DNA of 64,000 nucleotides from UBA12191 sp964422295 (GTDB lineage Bacteria > Planctomycetota > UBA8108 > UBA1146): the NCBI GenBank assembly GCA_964422295.1, contig CAYRAM010000006.1, positions 60,835 to 124,834 on the forward strand, in the 5' to 3' direction. This document shows positions 53,765 through 63,570 of the stretch, piece by piece (positions within the stretch are counted from its first letter, which is position 1; the number at the start of each line of letters is the position of its first letter). The notes beneath the pieces are model-generated. The model searched no databases. It saw only the letters and a program-made list of their open reading frames with translations, and was not told where the DNA came from. The translations under genes and the position numbers were made by a program.

Positions 53765-54849
53765 CTTTCAAAGATCGGAAGGTACTGGTAAGGCACCTCC
53801 AGAATGATGCATGCCATGGCTGTGGCATAATTTGCGCCTACGAGGTCTTGCCATGAACCATCCGAGTTTTGCAGGGAAAGAACATCCCTCCAGGTTTCCT
53901 TGTGCCAGCGAGTCCAGAATGATCCACCGCGCTGGAAAGCTGCCAGCGTTGCGTAATACATTCCGTAGTAGTAATCAAAGGTATTGAGAGCCTCGTACCG
54001 TCTCGGACGATGACGACTGAGATACTTCAAGCCAGCATCGATAAAGCGGTCTTCATAGATTCCTGCTCCATAGAGGGCAGTGATCCCTGCAGCGGTCAAG
54101 GGAAAAGTCGTCCTCGACCTCTGAACACGACCGCTCGGACCAATCTCGTGCTGATACATGAATCCGCCGCTGTCGAGATTTGCGGAATTCCTGACGTAAG
54201 TGATCGCTCGATCGATGGACGATTTGGGAACATTGATTCCTGCATTGCGAGCAGCTCTCAGGGCCATCACCTGGCAAACAGTGATGCTCATGTCGGCATC
54301 ATCGGCTCCTGGCTGATACCTCCACCCACCTGTTTTATTTTGCGCCTGAACGATGAGCCCAACCGAAAGTTTGAGCTTCTCCTTGACCCGCTCCATACCT
54401 GTCATCCCGTAGACCTCGGCCAAAAACAATGTCGCAAAAGCGTGACTGTACATCCGGGATTCGTCACAAGTGACAAAGCCGTTGGTTTGAACATTCTTGA
54501 GGATAAAGTCGAGCCCTTTTTCGACCTGTTCCCCATACTTCCCCCTGCCGGGGAGGCTTCCCTCAGCGAGAAATGCGATACAAGCCAACGCCGTGACCCC
54601 GACGTGTTTCCCAAGCCTTCCACGGTATTCGTAGTGAACCTTGCGTCCGATCTTGTCGGTCCAGGATCCGTCACTGTTTTGGGTGCGTTTCAGGTATTGA
54701 AGGCCTCTCTCGACTGCCATCCGTGAGCGCTCCTGAAGCTCCATGTCGATCACCCGCTTGGGTCCCTCATCGATCACCTGGCCCTGGGTCATGCTTGGGC
54801 ACATGAACAGGAGCACACTCAGAGCGACTGAACTGAAGATGAACTTCAT
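53761..54849 (-). CDS. Prenyltransferase/squalene-cyclase-type toroid repeat protein (B)
   Basis: 362 aa, exported (signal about 3-23, ending MTQGQ). Four to five alpha/alpha-toroid repeats: GLQYLKRTQNSDGSW, GLDFILKNVQTNGFV, AQNKTGGWRYQPGADDAD and SLQNSDGSWQDL. It has no terpene-cyclase DXDD motif. The C-terminus (ANYATAMACIILEVPYQYLP) mirrors protein A at 46324. ATG overlaps the PQQ-like gene stop (TGATG); SD GGAGAAG. Could bind a hydrophobic ligand or act as a peptide-binding scaffold like complement C3d-type toroids (inference). Confidence 0.87.
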   Translation of the reverse strand: MKFIFSSVALSVLLFMCPSMTQGQVIDEGPKRVIDMELQERSRMAVERGLQYLKRTQNSDGSWTDKIGRKVHYEYRGRLGKHVGVTALACIAFLAEGSLPGRGKYGEQVEKGLDFILKNVQTNGFVTCDESRMYSHAFATLFLAEVYGMTGMERVKEKLKLSVGLIVQAQNKTGGWRYQPGADDADMSITVCQVMALRAARNAGINVPKSSIDRAITYVRNSANLDSGGFMYQHEIGPSGRVQRSRTTFPLTAAGITALYGAGIYEDRFIDAGLKYLSRHRPRRYEALNTFDYYYGMYYATLAAFQRGGSFWTRWHKETWRDVLSLQNSDGSWQDLVGANYATAMACIILEVPYQYLPIFER

Positions 54850-56954
54850 CACTTCTCCTTCTCCGCATTCCTGATGCACGTGGAGCGCTGCAAATGAGTA
54901 ATCAGGATTCTGTCACCAGACACATCGACCCTGCCGGAAAATTCCTCATTCCTTGACAGAGAATCGCCCCATCGTTCTCCCTGATCCCGGCCCTCCCGAC
55001 GGACCAGGGAAGCAATCTGGGTTGCGTTGCGACCCTGGCGCAAGGACTGGAGATACAAGCTTCCATCCTGCCCATTCAGGTAGAGGACCCCTTCCTCGAC
55101 CAGGGCAGGTCTGGATCGAGCAGGATTTCGCACGATGCTCTGCCTCCACAACTCCTCCCGACCGGGATCCTGGGCGATCACAGAAGTCACCAAATCTCCA
55201 GCGAGGACGAGACGGTTCCCGGATATTCCCAACATGTGCGGACCCAATGCTCCTTCAGAATTGGAGACCTTCGTCATCAGGCTTCCATCCGTCACTGAAA
55301 GGCAATACAGATCTGCGGAGTCAAGCGGGGTGACGAAAAGCAATCCCTCGTGAAGGTACAGAGGATTCGGTTTCCATACTTGCGATCGATGACGGTTGTT
55401 GTAGCGACGATTTCTCTTCCGGGGTGCGATCTGTTCGTATTCGGAAACCCACAGAACTTTACCATCCCATGCACGAACCGCTGCAATCGCACCAAGATTA
55501 CTGCAGCAATAGAGTACATCTCCGTCCAAAATTATGGATCCCAGAATCGGTTCCCGAGAGGGCTCTCCAAACATCGTCAAGTCCACCTGATTTCCGACGA
55601 TGGGTCGCACCCAGATTTTCTCTCCACTCTCAGCATCGAGACACCAGAGACTGACATCGATGTAACCACTCTTACGCCAACCCAATGCATAGACTTTTCC
55701 ATCATGAAGTACTGGACGGGTATTGAAGCTGGTGGTTCGGAGATCTTCATCAGAAACACTGCGATGGGCAGTGTCCCAAAGCAGTCTTCCCCCATCGACA
55801 GCAGTGTTCCAGCACTTGATCCCCCGCCAAGGAAGAGAAACTTGGATGTCGTATCCAAGATAGTTTTCCCTTCGGCTCGCACGGGCGACATAAGAAGCAA
55901 GAACATAAGGATCCTGCTCCACAGCCCAAAGTCTGATCTGGGGATCCTCTTCCTGAAATGTGGAATCACCGGGACGAAGATTGAAATCGGAGATCAATTT
56001 TCCAGTGCTCAAGTCGTATCTGAGCAGTTTGGCCGAGGTCGCCACCGCAAGGGTATCTTTGTCAATTCCGGGGGAGATGATCGCATTCTGATCTGCGACG
56101 AAGTAACCCCTCATCGACCTTGAATCCTCGTAGACATGACGGGAGTAATCACTGGTCTTCCAGACGATTCGACCGTCATCGAAGGGCAATGGGTGAGTGA
56201 CCCCCTGATTGCCCTGATAGCCCGGACCCGATGAAGGAAGAACTGTTTCCTCATTCAGGAATTCCGAGAGCAGCGCAAATGCCGACTGGTTTCCTGAGCG
56301 TGCCGCAGCCAACGCCATTTTCCGGGATATGGAATTTTTCAATGGTATCGGGATCTCGCCGAACTCAGCTGAAAGCGCTTCCTGCCAAACACTGAGTGCC
56401 GCTTCTGGTTCGTCCGCCTCGAAGAACAACTCTCCGGATCGAACCAAGGTATCCCTGCAAAAACTCATCAGGGGAAACAGTTTCACCACACGGAACAGTT
56501 TCCGCGGGTCCCTTTCCTCCATCGCCTTTTCGAGGATTGTGTTTGCCCGTGTCTGATATTCGGCCAGGTAGATTTTTCGATGACCCTCTGGAAGTGCAAA
56601 CAGGTAATCGATGATCCGATCGGAGATGGGGATGGTCATCAACCAACTCGAATCCCGATAGGATTCCATCAGCGGATCAAGGCCCCAGATCTCTTCGTGC
56701 AATCCCTGCAATCGACGAATCCCTTCAACCACATCTCCATCCTGAATCCTCTGGATGGAATCACGAAATTGTTGGGATTGGGCATCCGCCCCCACCATCA
56801 GGGGAATCAACGCACGGCCGACATCGGCCCGAACCGTGGTCGCTGAAACCAACAACGCTCCCGCCATGGGCAATACCAGTGTCAGCACCTTGGCGACCGC
56901 CAAGAGTGTTCCGGTACTCCCCTGAGAGAAGGATTCTTGCTGAAATCGGATCAT
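54849..56954 (-). CDS. Exported PQQ-like beta-propeller repeat protein
   Basis: 701 aa. Signal region about 20-43; helical N-terminal part (about 45-230); then a beta-propeller of PQQ-type blades (about 250-690), seen as KLLRYDLSTGKLISDF, LWCLDAESGEKIWVRP, VRAWDGKVLWVSE and LYCLSVTDGSLM. No quinoprotein active-site pattern is evident, so a binding scaffold (BamB-like) is more likely than a dehydrogenase. ATG at 56954 overlaps the VWA gene stop (ATGA); an ATG ten codons upstream is possible. Confidence 0.83.
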   Translation of the reverse strand: MIRFQQESFSQGSTGTLLAVAKVLTLVLPMAGALLVSATTVRADVGRALIPLMVGADAQSQQFRDSIQRIQDGDVVEGIRRLQGLHEEIWGLDPLMESYRDSSWLMTIPISDRIIDYLFALPEGHRKIYLAEYQTRANTILEKAMEERDPRKLFRVVKLFPLMSFCRDTLVRSGELFFEADEPEAALSVWQEALSAEFGEIPIPLKNSISRKMALAAARSGNQSAFALLSEFLNEETVLPSSGPGYQGNQGVTHPLPFDDGRIVWKTSDYSRHVYEDSRSMRGYFVADQNAIISPGIDKDTLAVATSAKLLRYDLSTGKLISDFNLRPGDSTFQEEDPQIRLWAVEQDPYVLASYVARASRRENYLGYDIQVSLPWRGIKCWNTAVDGGRLLWDTAHRSVSDEDLRTTSFNTRPVLHDGKVYALGWRKSGYIDVSLWCLDAESGEKIWVRPIVGNQVDLTMFGEPSREPILGSIILDGDVLYCCSNLGAIAAVRAWDGKVLWVSEYEQIAPRKRNRRYNNRHRSQVWKPNPLYLHEGLLFVTPLDSADLYCLSVTDGSLMTKVSNSEGALGPHMLGISGNRLVLAGDLVTSVIAQDPGREELWRQSIVRNPARSRPALVEEGVLYLNGQDGSLYLQSLRQGRNATQIASLVRREGRDQGERWGDSLSRNEEFSGRVDVSGDRILITHLQRSTCIRNAEKEK

Positions 56955-59413
56955 GGTAATCGGAAGACCTTTCTGAGGATCCATTCTACCGTCAAAACGA
57001 AAATAAAGAGCATCAGCACCGTACGGGTATCCCAGAGGGGCTCACGGTCTGCAGAGATCGGAACTTCCCGTTCGAGAACCTCCACCGCATCGATCAATCC
57101 TGCCGCATCCCGAGCGTGATGATAGGTCCCACCGGACAAAGCCGCCATTTGGCGAAGTCTCTGCTCATCCATTCTTGGATCGGCATACTCCAATTGGGGA
57201 ACGACGACCCGGTAACTCGCACTCGCCACCTCCTTCTCCCTGTCGAAGAGGGCGATGCGGTGCTCTCCCAAATCGCGGGCTTCCAGCGTGACTCCATAAT
57301 ACTCCGGCCTGGCAGGATTTCTTAGGGCGACAATCTTTAGGGGAATTTCCCCGGGTGGATCAATCCTCTCCAGCTCCAGCGAAACTTCTTCATCGGTGGT
57401 CGGTTTGAAATCCGGCCCCAGCAGGCGAGCAAGAACATTGACCTCTCCACCAAGGATCGCTTCCCTGGGATCGACACTGACCGAATATCTCTTTGAAGGG
57501 CCCAGCAACCGGGATGCCCCCACGAAACGGATGGCTTGACCCCAGAATCTGTAGAACCAACGATTCCCCACCAGCCTGCGCAAGCGCCAAGTATCGTCGG
57601 TCAAGGAGATGAAGGAGCGCCCCCTGCCTTGATACTGGAATGCAAAGATCGGGCGGGGACCATAGGTGAAATGCTCGTCGGTTTCATGGACCGCCAGCGC
57701 AACCGCACCCTTCTTCAATTTCTTGACCTTTTGGTACCAAAAGAACCCGGGCATCGTTCTGTCACTACGTCCCTGCCATTGCCAAAGTTCCTTGTTTCTC
57801 TCCGAGTCCCCTGTCAATTGCATCACCGGGTGATCCAGGCCCTCTGGAGTCAATTCGACATGAAAAGACTCCGTGATATCTCTGGCAGCCCCGCTGCGAC
57901 CATCCGCTTCCTCCAATTCGACAGGGAGCAAGCGTTCCAAGGGTGAACCGAGAAACCTTCTGGGCATAAACCACTGACCAGAAAGGAATACGATCCCTCC
58001 CCCCTGGTCCTCAACGAACTCGGTCAACCACTCCATTTGACGAGGGGTAAGAGCGTCCGGGCGGATATCTCCGAGGATCACCACATCGTAGTGAAACAGG
58101 TCCTCCCGGGATCTCGGGAAGGAACGTAACGGCTTCAAACCCGGTGAGGATTCTTGGGGAAACTCTGGATCCGCTTCGAGAAGCAGACAATGCGCCTCCA
58201 TGGTCGGATCGCGGATGAGTGAGTTTTTGAGATAGCGGTAGTCGTAGCGTGGAGGACCTTCCACGTAGAGCACTTTGATCTTCTGGGCAACCACCGTTAC
58301 CGGCTTTTCGAGGGCATTGTTTTCGCTGAAGAGCTCGCCATTTTGATAGGGAAGTTCAATCTTGCACAGGAATCGACCCGGTGATCGAGGTGTGAATTCC
58401 AATCGGTGGGGAACAACCTCTCCGTCTGCTCCGATACTGACGTAATAATCGACCCGTTGTTCGATTCCGCCATCGTCTCGCAACAGTTTCAGTTCTGCCC
58501 TGACCTCTTCCCCTTCAAAGCCCTCGGCAGCAACACGGAAGTCGACTGGAACCGTATCACCCTCGAGGACGACATCGGCGAGATCCAGATCAACCATGCG
58601 AATGTCCCGGGGATCCGCAGGGTTGCCGATTCCGATGACATGAATCGGGATCTCCCTCAATCCCAAACGGCGGGAAACTTCCAGTGAGGTCGATACTCCA
58701 CCACTCTCCTGTCCATCGCTGAGCAACACGAGAGCAGCAACATTTTTGTTTCTAGTACTGTCGATGGCATCCGACATCGCGTCACCGAGACGACTGACCC
58801 GTCCTCGCAGTTCAATCTCAGGGAGGGCCCCTGAATCATTGGCGACGCCTTCTGCAACCTCTTCACCCTCTTCACCCTCTGCAAATCGAGGCAACTCTGC
58901 CAAGGTTCTCACTCCATCTGATCCGGTCAGCACTTTCACGTCCGCTTTGATACGGAGACGTTCGACCAGATCAGCGGTACCCCCTTCGAGCAGACCCCTG
59001 GCAATATCCAATCTTTGCGGCTCGGCACCGGGAGAAAGGCCCGCCGCCAAAAGGGTGCCCGACGTCACAGAAGGATCCTCAAATCGATCCTTGATCCCCA
59101 TGGAAAACGAATCATCGAGCACAACCAGAACGGTGGAGTTCTCTGTCTGAACCCGCTCCCGCGTCAGCGTTGGCTTGAAGAGAATGAGGACGAGGGCAAA
59201 AAGGATGATGAACCGAAGGACACCCATCACCCAGCGGGCACCCAACCCCATCACTCCCTGATCCCCGCGATAACACCATGCAGCAACCAATATCAGCAGC
59301 GGAATGATGATGACTGCAGTGACCCAAGTTTCAGGTGCCCCGAGCCATTCGATTCGGGTTTCTGTCCGCGTTTCTGCCAGCATCAGTACATTTTCAAGGA
59401 GGAACATCATCAT
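56951..59413 (-). CDS. VWA membrane protein with amidotransferase-like fold (820 aa)
   Basis: N-terminal helices (about 30-48, 60-82); VWA domain with MIDAS-like DDSFSMG near 100 and LLSDGQESGG; Ig-like segments; a class-I glutamine-amidotransferase-like domain (KIKVLYVEGPPRYDYRYL to about 620; lacks an obvious catalytic Cys); C-terminal transmembrane helix (about 797-812). This architecture is typical of large membrane proteins next to MoxR/BatA in planctomycetes. Overlaps: ATGA with the BatA-like gene upstream and ATGA with the PQQ-like gene downstream. Role unknown. Confidence 0.87.
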   Translation of the reverse strand: MMMFLLENVLMLAETRTETRIEWLGAPETWVTAVIIIPLLILVAAWCYRGDQGVMGLGARWVMGVLRFIILFALVLILFKPTLTRERVQTENSTVLVVLDDSFSMGIKDRFEDPSVTSGTLLAAGLSPGAEPQRLDIARGLLEGGTADLVERLRIKADVKVLTGSDGVRTLAELPRFAEGEEGEEVAEGVANDSGALPEIELRGRVSRLGDAMSDAIDSTRNKNVAALVLLSDGQESGGVSTSLEVSRRLGLREIPIHVIGIGNPADPRDIRMVDLDLADVVLEGDTVPVDFRVAAEGFEGEEVRAELKLLRDDGGIEQRVDYYVSIGADGEVVPHRLEFTPRSPGRFLCKIELPYQNGELFSENNALEKPVTVVAQKIKVLYVEGPPRYDYRYLKNSLIRDPTMEAHCLLLEADPEFPQESSPGLKPLRSFPRSREDLFHYDVVILGDIRPDALTPRQMEWLTEFVEDQGGGIVFLSGQWFMPRRFLGSPLERLLPVELEEADGRSGAARDITESFHVELTPEGLDHPVMQLTGDSERNKELWQWQGRSDRTMPGFFWYQKVKKLKKGAVALAVHETDEHFTYGPRPIFAFQYQGRGRSFISLTDDTWRLRRLVGNRWFYRFWGQAIRFVGASRLLGPSKRYSVSVDPREAILGGEVNVLARLLGPDFKPTTDEEVSLELERIDPPGEIPLKIVALRNPARPEYYGVTLEARDLGEHRIALFDREKEVASASYRVVVPQLEYADPRMDEQRLRQMAALSGGTYHHARDAAGLIDAVEVLEREVPISADREPLWDTRTVLMLFIFVLTVEWILRKVFRLP

Positions 59414-61602
59414 TTGGATCTCCTCCGCGCCCTGCTGAAGAAACTGGCAAGACCAGATTCAAGGAGCAACAAAACGAATACCGTGGAGAAGAGGGGATAC
59501 CACAGATCGCCGAAGTATCCTTTGCTACCCTCTTCGTCAGCGGATTGCATGGGACCCTGCTCTTCCACCGCCGGGTAGATATCCACCAATCCTCCAAGAT
59601 CAGCAAAGATCAGATCCCCCTCGCCCGCAATCGGATTGACAGCAAAGGCGTCGCTGCGAGTTTCCCCCGAATCTTTCTCGAATCGGATTTCGTAAACACC
59701 CGGCTGCCAAGATCCTGCAACAGTCAACAGAAATGATTTGCGATCCTCTGCTTCCTTGAGAGCCAGCGGAATGACACCCCCCTCGGGGGTGATCAGTGAA
59801 ACCCTAGGAGCGTACTCCGAAGATGGGACTTCCTTGACCAAAGGCTGACCCAGTGCGAGATAACGCCAATTGCCATCCTGCATCGTCAACCAAGGCAGGC
59901 ATTCATGGAGGAAACAAACATAGGCGGGAGTCACAGGAAAGTTGCTCCACTCCCGATCCGCTCCGGTACCGAGGACAACGATGGATCCATTCCCGTGATA
60001 ATCCTGTATCAGGACCGGAGTTTGGTCAAAGTCGTCCAGTTCGAGCAGGACCTCCGCACTTTCCTTCAATCGTTCAGGCTTCTGGAATCCATGAACAATC
60101 ACATCACCAAGCCCTGCTTCAGGGAAGTTGGCGACGTACTCCATCACCGGGTGTTCAGGATCTTTAATCAACCAGTGATAGAAGACCTGACGACGAGGAT
60201 CGGAGACGGTGATCCCCGGTTCCCATGGGAACCAGCCATCACCATTGTCCCAAGCGTTAGCACTCCAGGTCGTGTGATCCATCCGTGAACCGGTGAACGC
60301 TAGAACCCCACCCCCATCATTGAGGAACTGTTCGATCAACTCGGATTCTGCGGGATTCATGGTGGAGACGTCGGCAAGTACCAGAATTCGTGCACTCTTG
60401 AGATCTGCAGACAGAAGGCGATCCTCCGGAACCACCTCAACCCTGTAGGGGGACAGACGAATCCCGGACCCGGATGTATCACTCTCTCCGATGGCAGCCA
60501 GAAGCCAGTCTGATTCGGCGGTTTCCTCTACCGAGTCCCAGCCACCATCGGCGACAAGAATCTTGACTGATTCGACGACCTCACATGCAAACCACCGTGC
60601 ATCGTCTCTGTCGAGATCGTCACTTCGGAGCCGCGCTTCCACCCGAGCCACTCCCGGCAAGCGGAAGATGTGGGGAAAACTCAAGGTGAGTTCTTCACCC
60701 CCTTCCACATCGATCTGTCGGGTTCCCTGCACTTCTCCATCGATTAACAATTCGACTTCGATTCCGGGTACTGCTTCCGTCCCTCTATTGGCCAACTCAA
60801 CCTGAAATGAGAGTGGAAGGTCGGTGCTGATCAACCCCGAAGATGGTCGCAATGAAATCATGCTGATGTTGCGAGGTCTTTCAGGACCCACATTGTGGAG
60901 CCGCACCTTTGACCCCATCGATTCAAGAAGATCGAGGGCCTTTCTGACTGCGGGACGTTCTGTTCCATCCTCCGAGTACCAATCTCCTCGCTGAAAATCT
61001 GAATAGAGGTGGAAAGTCCATTTCCCTCCCTGCTCATCTGCAAACACCGCCGCTTCGGAAATCAAGGTCTCTGGATCCAATTTGAGCCAACCGGGTTTGA
61101 TCTGTTCCAGTTGTCCGAGGATTTCTGCAGGACCACCCTCGCTCACCAACTCCAATTTTGGAGTGGGCGTCTCAACGGGAGGCAAACCACCTACGAAGAG
61201 GGCTGTGCGATCCCCGATATCCAATCCCAAGAGAAGCGAACGAGCTCTTTCCCTGGCTTCATGAAGAGTCGTTCTGCTCGCCATCGTCGCAGCCATGCTT
61301 GAAGAAGCATCGATGATGATTGCTTCCTGGCGCGCCATTCTTCCCAGAACTGGCAAGGTTCCATCATCAAGACTCGGTCTTGCCATGGCGAAGACGAAGA
61401 GCAGCACTGCGAGTGTGCGAATGATCAATAACAACAAATTTTCGAGACGCAGTCTTCGTTGGTGGCGCTTCATCGCCCGAAGCAGAAACTCCATGGCAGC
61501 CCATGGCCTGCGACGATAGCGCTGACGATTGATCAGGTAGATCACAATGGGAATCAGCCCCAGAGACAGAAAGCCAAGGAGTGCCGGATTGAAAAAACTC
61601 AT
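59410..61602 (-). CDS. BatA-type VWA membrane protein (730 aa)
   Basis: N-terminal BatA domain (MSFFNPALLGFLSLGLIPIV with RRRPWAAMEFLLRA between two helices), VWA domain with MIDAS-like IIIDASSSMA near 95, Ig-like and amidotransferase-like segments (SARILVLADVS, NDGGGVLAFTGSRM), and a C-terminal helix (about 703-720). Similar overall plan to the 820-aa neighbour, suggesting paralogues that may pair. ATGA overlaps on both sides. Confidence 0.88.
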   Translation of the reverse strand: MSFFNPALLGFLSLGLIPIVIYLINRQRYRRRPWAAMEFLLRAMKRHQRRLRLENLLLLIIRTLAVLLFVFAMARPSLDDGTLPVLGRMARQEAIIIDASSSMAATMASRTTLHEARERARSLLLGLDIGDRTALFVGGLPPVETPTPKLELVSEGGPAEILGQLEQIKPGWLKLDPETLISEAAVFADEQGGKWTFHLYSDFQRGDWYSEDGTERPAVRKALDLLESMGSKVRLHNVGPERPRNISMISLRPSSGLISTDLPLSFQVELANRGTEAVPGIEVELLIDGEVQGTRQIDVEGGEELTLSFPHIFRLPGVARVEARLRSDDLDRDDARWFACEVVESVKILVADGGWDSVEETAESDWLLAAIGESDTSGSGIRLSPYRVEVVPEDRLLSADLKSARILVLADVSTMNPAESELIEQFLNDGGGVLAFTGSRMDHTTWSANAWDNGDGWFPWEPGITVSDPRRQVFYHWLIKDPEHPVMEYVANFPEAGLGDVIVHGFQKPERLKESAEVLLELDDFDQTPVLIQDYHGNGSIVVLGTGADREWSNFPVTPAYVCFLHECLPWLTMQDGNWRYLALGQPLVKEVPSSEYAPRVSLITPEGGVIPLALKEAEDRKSFLLTVAGSWQPGVYEIRFEKDSGETRSDAFAVNPIAGEGDLIFADLGGLVDIYPAVEEQGPMQSADEEGSKGYFGDLWYPLFSTVFVLLLLESGLASFFSRARRRSK

Positions 61603-62501
61603 CGTGGGCTCCCCGATCTCTTGACCAAGGCTTCCCGAAGAATCTGGTCAAATCCCCGAGAGCAATCCGCCAATTGGTACTGGATTCCACTATTGCGAAA
61701 ATCCCTGCGGATCGTCCTGGTGAATTCACGAACCTCCACAAGATACGCTTCCCGCACCGCCTCGGGATCCGCCAGTTGATCCGGCATCCCCTCAAGACCT
61801 TCAAACAACGTCATGCGCGTGAAGGGGAACTCCAATTCATACGGATCCATCACATGAAGCACGAGAACATCGTGCCCGGCGTGACGCAGCCTCCTCAAAC
61901 CGTGAACAATTTTATCCGGATCATCGAAGAGATCTGTCAACAGCACGATCAGGCAACGTCTTTTGAGCCTATCGGATACCCGCCCGAGAACTTCACCGAG
62001 ATCGGTGGCATCCTTGCCCGACTCCTGCGATAGAACGGTGACCAAATCCTGCAGGTGACTGCGACTCTGTGAAATCGGCGCATCGGCACGAATATTTTCG
62101 TCGAAGACGAGGGCACCCACGGCATCTTGCTGACCCAGAATCAGGTATGCGAGGGAGGCTGCCAGAGTTCGGGCGTACTCCAATTTTGTCATCGCTCCCG
62201 AACCGTAGTTCATCGACTCACTGGCATCGAGCACCAACTGCACGCGCAGATTGGTCTCCTCTTCAAACTGTTTGATGTAAAAACGATCACTGCGCCCAAA
62301 GACCTTCCAGTCGATGTGACGAATGTCATCCCCGGGAACGTATTCCCGGTGTTCTGCAAACTCCACCGAGGAGCCATGGTAAGGACTTCGGTGAAGGCCT
62401 GTGATCGAGCCTTCAACGATCATTCGTGCTCGCACGATGAGGCCAGAGACCCTTGCCAGTGTGGCCGGGTCGAGAAGACGCTGAACTTCCTCAGACGACA
62501 T
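61599..62501 (-). CDS. DUF58 domain protein
   Basis: 300 aa, cytoplasmic. DUF58 signature REYVPGDDIRHIDWKVFGRS near residue 55, followed by a VWA-like fold with LVLDASESM. Regularly encoded after MoxR; thought to be a client or adaptor. The ATG at 62501 overlaps the moxR gene by 11 bases and the conserved region starts soon after; the long upstream reading within moxR is rejected. Confidence 0.92.
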   Translation of the reverse strand: MSSEEVQRLLDPATLARVSGLIVRARMIVEGSITGLHRSPYHGSSVEFAEHREYVPGDDIRHIDWKVFGRSDRFYIKQFEEETNLRVQLVLDASESMNYGSGAMTKLEYARTLAASLAYLILGQQDAVGALVFDENIRADAPISQSRSHLQDLVTVLSQESGKDATDLGEVLGRVSDRLKRRCLIVLLTDLFDDPDKIVHGLRRLRHAGHDVLVLHVMDPYELEFPFTRMTLFEGLEGMPDQLADPEAVREAYLVEVREFTRTIRRDFRNSGIQYQLADCSRGFDQILREALVKRSGSPR

Positions 62502-63570
62502 GCGCTGCCGTCTCCTCAAGGAGGCGCATGACGATGTCGTCGGAGGTGACCCCTTCCGCTTCGGCAGCAAAGTTGGTGACGATACGATGGCGCAAGACTG
62601 GCAATGCCACTCGACGGATGTCATCTGCGGTCACATGGGGGCGACCTGAGAGGACTGCACTCGCTTTTGCACCTAGTACGAGGTACTGGCCAGCACGGGG
62701 GCCTGCGCCCCATTCGACATGGCGCTTGATGTAATCCGGTGCCTCATCGGTGCGGACCCTCGTTGCCCTGGTGAGTCGCAATGCGTAGCGGATCAGATCA
62801 TCAGCGATCGGAACTTCTCTTACCAACCCTTGAAGTTCACGAATCCTCTCTCCATCAAGAACCGTCTCCACCTCTGCACTGTGACCTCCAGTCGTCCGCT
62901 GCATAATCTCCAACTCTTCATCGGAAGATGGATAATCGACCCGAATATTGAACATGAATCGATCCAACTGGGCTTCCGGAAGTGGATAGGTGCCCTCTTG
63001 CTCAATCGGGTTTTGGGTCGCAAGAACGAAGAAGGGTTCGTCCAGCGGATGACGCTTGCCCCCGACGGTCACCTGCTTCTCTTGCATCGCTTCCAGCAGT
63101 GCAGCCTGGGTTTTTGGGGGTGTGCGGTTGATCTCGTCGGCAAGTACGATGTTGGCAAAGATCGGTCCCGGAACAAATCGGAATACCCTTTCCCCTGATG
63201 TTCCATCTGCCTGGATGACTTCGGTACCGGTGATGTCACTGGGCATCAGGTCCGGCGTGAACTGGATACGGTTGAAGTCAAGATTCAGGGCCCTTGCGAG
63301 TGTGCTGATCAGCAGGGTCTTGGCAAGACCGGGAACCCCCACCAGCAGACAGTGACCCGAAGAGAGAAGTGACAGCAAAAGTTGGTCGATCACCTCTTCC
63401 TGGCCGACGATTACTTGTGCCAATTGTTCGCGCAAAGAGGCGACCGCACTCTGCACCTCTTCGAGACGACCTCCCCCTTCTGATTCCGCTGGAACAAAGG
63501 GAGAATCATTCTCGGGCTCGTCATCCGTGGAAAAATTGTCTTCGGATGAATTCAGGGCGTCCTCGTTCAT
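62491..63570 (-). CDS. MoxR-family AAA+ ATPase
   Basis: 359 aa. An acidic N-terminal extension of about 40 residues is followed by the MoxR core: VIVGQEEVIDQLL, Walker A GVPGLAKT, DLMPSDITGTEV, Walker B IVLADEINRTPPKTQAALLEAM, sensor 1 LATQNPIEQEGTYPLPEAQLDRF, and a lid domain with the GAGPRAGQYL motif. Chaperone-like ATPase that with DUF58 and VWA proteins matures other complexes. ATG at 63570 with SD GAGGAAA. First gene of the run that continues unbroken to 46324 and probably beyond. Confidence 0.95.
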   Translation of the reverse strand: MNEDALNSSEDNFSTDDEPENDSPFVPAESEGGGRLEEVQSAVASLREQLAQVIVGQEEVIDQLLLSLLSSGHCLLVGVPGLAKTLLISTLARALNLDFNRIQFTPDLMPSDITGTEVIQADGTSGERVFRFVPGPIFANIVLADEINRTPPKTQAALLEAMQEKQVTVGGKRHPLDEPFFVLATQNPIEQEGTYPLPEAQLDRFMFNIRVDYPSSDEELEIMQRTTGGHSAEVETVLDGERIRELQGLVREVPIADDLIRYALRLTRATRVRTDEAPDYIKRHVEWGAGPRAGQYLVLGAKASAVLSGRPHVTADDIRRVALPVLRHRIVTNFAAEAEGVTSDDIVMRLLEETAAHVV

